The notes beneath the pieces were generated by a model. It did no database searches and was not told where the DNA came from. It worked only from the letters and a program-made list of their open reading frames with translations. Below, piece after piece: positions 60,550 through 64,000 of a stretch of DNA of 64,000 nucleotides. The stretch covers positions 1 to 64,000 of the forward strand of contig CALFNG010000255.1 in assembly GCA_937902985.1 (NCBI GenBank), in the 5' to 3' direction. Position 1 is the stretch's first letter; every line of letters begins with the position of its first letter. This stretch comes from an uncultured Myxococcales bacterium (GTDB taxonomy: Bacteria > Myxococcota_A > Polyangia > Polyangiales > Polyangiaceae). Position numbers and translations under genes: made by a program.

Positions 60550-63267
60550 CTACTGACCGAAGCAGCTGTTGCAACCGAAGGCCGCGACGCACTGAACGAG
60601 CGCGTTGGCCTGACCAGCGCCGAAGGCCTGGTTCGTGAAGGCCGACGACTGGATCTGCGTGCTGCTCGTGGTGTTGAAGTCGCACGAGTAGATGTCGTAC
60701 GCGGGACCGGTCGGCGTCGCCGAACCGGCAAGGCACGTGGCTGCGTCCGTCGACCCGCAGAGGCACGGGGTCTCCTGGAACGTGGCGGCGCACTGCGACG
60801 TGAAGATGGTGCTGAGGGTCTGGAGGCAGACCTGGGTTTCGGTCTCGCTCGACGACGCGAGGACCGTGCTGCACGACGTTCCGTCCGGGAGGGCCCCGGT
60901 GAACTTCGTGCTCGTTCCGGTGGTGTCCTCGCAAGAACCGCCGAGCTGGGCGGGGTCGAGGCAGCCATTGTCCGTAGCGCACGAGAGGCAGGTCGAGCCC
61001 TGGGCCGTGAGGCACGCCGCCGTGGTGCTGCCGATGCCGCACTGGTTGACCGTGACGCACGTGTTGGTGGCGCTGCAGGTCTGGCCCGTCGCGCAGGTGT
61101 TCGGGCAGGCCACGGTGTTGCCGCAGCTGTCCAGCGTGGACCCGCAGGCCTTGCCGGCGCAGGGGTTCGCGGCCGGGATGCAACCGCACGTTCCGGGGGA
61201 TCCGGCGGTGCCGCTGCAGGTAGCCGGAGCGGCGCAAGCCGGGCCGCACGTGATGGTGCCGCCGCAGCTGTCAGAGATCGAACCGCAGGTGTTCATCCCG
61301 CAGGCCGCCGCCATCGTCAGCGGCGTGCAGACGCACGTGCCTGGCGTCGTGGTCGTCGTGCAGGCGGTCGGCGCCGTGCAGGTGCCGCAGCTGATGGTGC
61401 CGCCGCAGGTGTCCGGCGCCGTACCGCAGTTGTTGTTTCCGCAGGCCGTGGCCTTCGAGACCGGCGTGCAGCCGCACGTTCCAGCCGTTCCGCCCGCGCC
61501 GCTGCAGGTAGCCGGCGAGACGCAGCTTCCGCAGTTCACGGTGCTACCGCAACCGTCCGGCGCGTTGCCGCACAAGTTGGTTCCGGTTCCGCAAGCCGCC
61601 GCCACGGTCTTCGGGGTGCAAACGCAGGTCCCGGGAGCGCCGTTGCAAGACGTCTGCGGAGCCGTGCAGCTGCCGCAGGTGACCGTGCCGCCGCAGCCGT
61701 CCGCGGCCGCGCCGCAGGTGTTGGTGCCGCAAGCTTGCGCCACGGTCTTCGGGGTGCAAACGCAGGTCCCCGGAGCGCCGTTGCAGGACGTCTGCGGAGC
61801 CGTGCAGCTGCCGCAGCTGAGGGTCCCGCCGCAGCCGTCGGAGACGCTGCCGCAGGTGTTGGTGCCGCACGCCTGCGCCACCGTCTTGGCGACGCAACCG
61901 CAGGTGTTCGGGTTAGCACCGGTATTGTTGCAGGTCTGCGGAGCCGTGCAGCCGGGGGTGCAGGTCAGCGTCGCGCAGCCGTTGCCCGGGTTGAACGTGC
62001 CGCAGGTGTCTCCCGGCGGGCAGATCGTCGGGCAGACGACGCCGCACGTTCCGTTGGTGCCGCAAACCTGGGGGGCCGTGCAGGTCCCGCAGGCCACGGT
62101 GCCGCCGCAGCCGTCAGCCGCGCTGCCGCAGTTGTTGGTTCCGCAGGCCGCGGCCGGGGTCTTCGGGGTGCAAACGCAGGTGCCCGGTGCGCCGCTGCAG
62201 GACGTCTGCGCAGCCGTGCAGGTGCCGCAGTTGACCGTGCCGCCGCAGCCGTCCGAGGCCGCGCCGCAGGTGTTGGAGCCGCAAGCTTGCGCGACCGTCT
62301 TCGGGGTGCAAACGCAGGTGCCCGGAGCGCCGTTGCAGGACGTCTGCGGAGCCGTGCAGCTGCCGCAGGTCAACGTGCCGCCGCAGCCGTCAGCGACGGT
62401 GCCGCAGGTGTTGCTACCGCAGGCCTGGGTCACGGTCTTGGGGACGCAGCACGTTCCCGCCGTGCCGGCGTCGAGGACGGTACACGAGGTACCGGCCGCG
62501 CAGGTGCCACAGTTCAGCGTGGCGCCGCAGCCATCGCTAGCCGTGCCGCAGGTGTTGCTGCCGCACGCCTGGGTCACGGTCTTCGGGGTGCAGCCGCACG
62601 TACCCGGCGTCCCGCCGTCCGTGCTGCAAGTCGCCGACGTCCCCTGGCAACTGCCGCAGGAGAGGGTGCCGCCGCAGCCATCGCTAGCCGTGCCGCAATT
62701 GTTGGTGCCGCAAGCTTGCGTCGGCGTCTTTCGGACGCACGCGTCGGGCTGTTGGCACGCGAGCTTGATCTCGGCGAACTCGAAGAACGTCCGCGCGTTG
62801 GAGCGCCAGTCGTGGTCGCCCCACTCGCGGCCGATATGGTTTCGGGTGCACGTGAGCTTCACGACGTCTTCGTCGCGCTCACGATTGCCCGGGCACGAGA
62901 CCGTGACGTTCGTCTTGGTCCCCGTGCATGTCGTGTTGTGATCGGTCGAGGTTGCGTTGAGGGTGATCGTGTACGGGCTACCGACGGGAATGCCCGAGAT
63001 CGTCGTTTCAACCTCCCGCTCCGCCTGCGTGTTGATCGTACCGGTCTTGCTGAACATGTTGGGGCCCGTGACCGAGTAGGTCACGGTGTTGACCTGGCTC
63101 GTTCGCCCGATCCTCAACCCCATCTCCACGGTGCCCGTGCTCCCCGTGCTCTCTTCGCTCGATTGGCCAGTCGACGGCTGTGTGAAGCCGGTCGAACAGC
63201 CCACGGCCCCCGCCGCGCTCGCGGCAAGCCCGAGGCATAGAAGTATCTTACCGATCGGTGATTTCAT
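60550..63267 (-). CDS. Large Cys-repeat lipoprotein with 14-Cys C-terminal domain
   Basis: 905 residues. Signal with lipobox GAVGCST, a Ser/Thr tether, and a beta domain (TYSVTGPNMFSKTGTINTQA) similar to the start of the 58311 paralogue. From about residue 177 come about eleven repeats of roughly 46 residues with the pattern ACGxNxCGxxxDGCGGTxxC, GxC, then TCxC, one broken by a divergent unit (CPPGDTCGTFNPGNGCATLT). The C-terminus is the shared 14-Cys domain (CLSCATDNGCLDPAQLGGSC; TPCLCGSTDAATCLAG). Over 100 cysteines, so the mature protein is a disulfide-rich extracellular rod. Ligand unknown. GGAGG precedes the ATG. Confidence 0.9.
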   Translation of the reverse strand: MKSPIGKILLCLGLAASAAGAVGCSTGFTQPSTGQSSEESTGSTGTVEMGLRIGRTSQVNTVTYSVTGPNMFSKTGTINTQAEREVETTISGIPVGSPYTITLNATSTDHNTTCTGTKTNVTVSCPGNRERDEDVVKLTCTRNHIGREWGDHDWRSNARTFFEFAEIKLACQQPDACVRKTPTQACGTNNCGTASDGCGGTLSCGSCQGTSATCSTDGGTPGTCGCTPKTVTQACGSNTCGTASDGCGATLNCGTCAAGTSCTVLDAGTAGTCCVPKTVTQACGSNTCGTVADGCGGTLTCGSCTAPQTSCNGAPGTCVCTPKTVAQACGSNTCGAASDGCGGTVNCGTCTAAQTSCSGAPGTCVCTPKTPAAACGTNNCGSAADGCGGTVACGTCTAPQVCGTNGTCGVVCPTICPPGDTCGTFNPGNGCATLTCTPGCTAPQTCNNTGANPNTCGCVAKTVAQACGTNTCGSVSDGCGGTLSCGSCTAPQTSCNGAPGTCVCTPKTVAQACGTNTCGAAADGCGGTVTCGSCTAPQTSCNGAPGTCVCTPKTVAAACGTGTNLCGNAPDGCGSTVNCGSCVSPATCSGAGGTAGTCGCTPVSKATACGNNNCGTAPDTCGGTISCGTCTAPTACTTTTTPGTCVCTPLTMAAACGMNTCGSISDSCGGTITCGPACAAPATCSGTAGSPGTCGCIPAANPCAGKACGSTLDSCGNTVACPNTCATGQTCSATNTCVTVNQCGIGSTTAACLTAQGSTCLSCATDNGCLDPAQLGGSCEDTTGTSTKFTGALPDGTSCSTVLASSSETETQVCLQTLSTIFTSQCAATFQETPCLCGSTDAATCLAGSATPTGPAYDIYSCDFNTTSSTQIQSSAFTNQAFGAGQANALVQCVAAFGCNSCFGQ
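61050..62735 (-). repeat. About eleven 138-bp Cys-rich repeats within the large lipoprotein
   Basis: Repeats of about 138 bases encode CGxNxCGxxxDGCGGT units. Adjacent middle units (about 61600-61870) are near-identical in DNA, for example GGAGCGCCGTTGCAAGACGT, while outer units diverge, as expected for ongoing internal recombination. Confidence 0.85.
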
Positions 63268-63382
63268 CGCGATGACCTCCAGAGGTTCCAGTCACGCCGT
63301 CCCAAGACTGAGCGCCTGGGCTACGAGCGCAGCCCCGCCTAGTTCAAGAGGCGCGCCATGGCTGGAGTCGCATCGGAATGTG

Positions 63383-63403
63383 GCGAAATCTCGGTGATTT
63401 CGC
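63383..63403. promoter_or_regulatory. 8-bp hairpin in the divergent promoter region
   Basis: GCGAAATC-TCGGT-GATTTCGC, perfect 8-bp arms, in the region between the large Cys-repeat gene and the lipoprotein at the right edge. Confidence 0.4.
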
Positions 63404-63443
63404 GGTCCCTCGCGAGCCACCGCCCATCGGCCGTCTTCCTGTT

Positions 63444-63469
63444 TCCGGAAATAACGACCGATTTCCGGA
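63444..63469. promoter_or_regulatory. 26-bp perfect dyad (operator-like)
   Basis: TCCGGAAAT-aacgaccg-ATTTCCGGA: 9-bp perfect arms, 8-base spacer. It sits between divergent genes, 177 bases upstream of the Cys-repeat lipoprotein start and 120 bases upstream of the plus-strand lipoprotein start. A good operator or activator-site candidate; binding protein unknown. Confidence 0.55.
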
Positions 63470-63589
63470 GGCGCGGGAACCGGTTCGACCCTGCCATTGA
63501 AAGCACGTCATGATCTTGTCGCAAACGGTCCGCGACTCTCGTGGTAGGCCGTGCGCCACGAGTGACTTGGCCGAAGGGCGGGAAGCATC

Positions 63590-64000
63590 ATGAGACCTGG
63601 CCGAACTGCATTTCTCTGGGCGCCACTGGCCGTCCTGGCCGTTCTCGTAGCGAGCTGCGCCGCCGAGGACCGGCAGTCGTTCCCGGGCGCCAACCCCGGG
63701 TCCAGGGCGTCGAGCGAGACCGATGGCCAGGCTCCCGAGATGGTGCAGGGGCAGTGCCGTCAGGCGCTCGCGGAGCCGTTGCCGGCGAGTCTGGCCGCGA
63801 TGGCCGGGGCGGCCAACCCCGCCGCGGAGTCGATCGTGACCGTGCAGTCGGTGGTCAATCGAATCCAGAACGATTGCGCAGGGGGCGGGTGCCACAGCAC
63901 GCCGCAGTACGCCTTCTTCGTGGCGAGTCCCGGCGATCTTCTCGCGGAGGGGGGCGAGGGTTTCAAGACGCAGGGTGAGTGGGCCCTCGCGCATATCGAG
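63590..64000 (+). CDS. Lipoprotein with CX4CH motif, truncated by the window edge
   Basis: The frame starts at an ATG preceded by GGAAG and is still open after 137 codons at the right edge, so it is absent from the ORF track. Product starts MRPGRTAFLWAPLAVLAVLV with lipobox LVASC, an acidic/Ser tether, and a helical domain containing IQNDCAGGGCHSTPQYAFF. The CAGGGCH is a CX4CH variant of the haem-attachment motif, as in many myxobacterial cytochrome-like lipoproteins. Divergent from the large Cys-repeat gene. Haem binding is inference; the rest of the gene is needed. Confidence 0.8.
   Translation, partial: MRPGRTAFLWAPLAVLAVLVASCAAEDRQSFPGANPGSRASSETDGQAPEMVQGQCRQALAEPLPASLAAMAGAANPAAESIVTVQSVVNRIQNDCAGGGCHSTPQYAFFVASPGDLLAEGGEGFKTQGEWALAHIE

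Noticed and set aside
61050-62735. Possible CRISPR array (regular repeats)
   Set aside because: Repeats are in-frame protein repeats with cysteine codons and have no unique spacers.

Overview
High-G+C bacterial chromosome segment, almost certainly from a myxobacterium (phylum Myxococcota, probably a Polyangia/Polyangiaceae-type organism). The evidence is codon use saturated with G/C at third positions, a MYXO-CTERM-like C-terminal sorting tail (GC, hydrophobic segment, Arg-rich end), roughly a dozen predicted lipoproteins with Asp/Gly/Ala-rich 'DAG' tethers, a eukaryotic-like Ser/Thr kinase surrounded by TPR/PEGA-type proteins, several sigma-54 activators and SUMF1-type lipoproteins. No rRNA, tRNA, CRISPR array, intact insertion sequence or phage gene was recognised. 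Genus-level placement cannot be made from the sequence alone.

Layout. (1) 0-5.9 kb: two Hsp70-family proteins, one with a C-terminal DUF3731-like extension, plus a DUF2760 protein; a small iron-permease-like membrane protein sits between them. (2) 5.9-9 kb: undecaprenyl-diphosphatase UppP with an overlapping lipoprotein, a TAT-exported high-potential iron-sulfur protein and two small genes. (3) 9-11 kb: nitrogen-assimilation pair glnB-glnA. (4) 11-18 kb: PLP enzyme, HAD phosphatase, SUMF1 lipoprotein, class I amidotransferase, HAD-IG 5'-nucleotidase, TruD. (5) 18-21 kb: ExbB-ExbD-TonB energy-transduction set and a family 4 uracil-DNA glycosylase. (6) 21-29 kb: large TPR protein, DTW-domain fusion, S1/CvfB-like protein, WYL regulator, NudC; two small decayed gene remnants lie here (a Fis-type HTH tail and the first residues of a DsbA/FrnE-like protein). 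(7) 29-37 kb: DUF885 peptidase-like lipoprotein and a four-gene ABC exporter operon (ATPase, ABC-2 permease, GldG-like, DUF4340). (8) 37-50.7 kb: surface and signalling lipoproteins, then a compact operon of double cNMP-fold protein, TPR protein, Ser/Thr kinase, TPR/PEGA protein and PBP-like lipoprotein. (9) 50.7-54.3 kb: YceI, a CxxCH outer-membrane barrel and a CxxCH MYXO-CTERM protein, next to a stand-alone sigma-54 activator. (10) 55-63.3 kb: histidine kinase and NtrC-type response regulator followed by three secreted or membrane-anchored proteins that share a 14-cysteine C-terminal domain; the largest also carries about eleven CG-rich Cys repeats. A further lipoprotein runs off the right edge.

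How the parts work together. Housekeeping genes (glnBA, truD, nudC, uppP, exbBD-tonB) are interleaved with lineage-specific envelope genes. The right half looks like an envelope-signalling region: one kinase/cNMP/TPR operon, one cytochrome-like envelope operon, two sigma-54-type activators and a membrane histidine kinase, and a paralogous family of cysteine-rich surface proteins with strong intrinsic terminators. The 14-Cys family and the kinase/cNMP/TPR/PBP operon are the best candidates for an undescribed system. Functional coupling between these blocks is inference from proximity only. Many very long ORFs in the track are antisense shadows created by high G+C and were left out.
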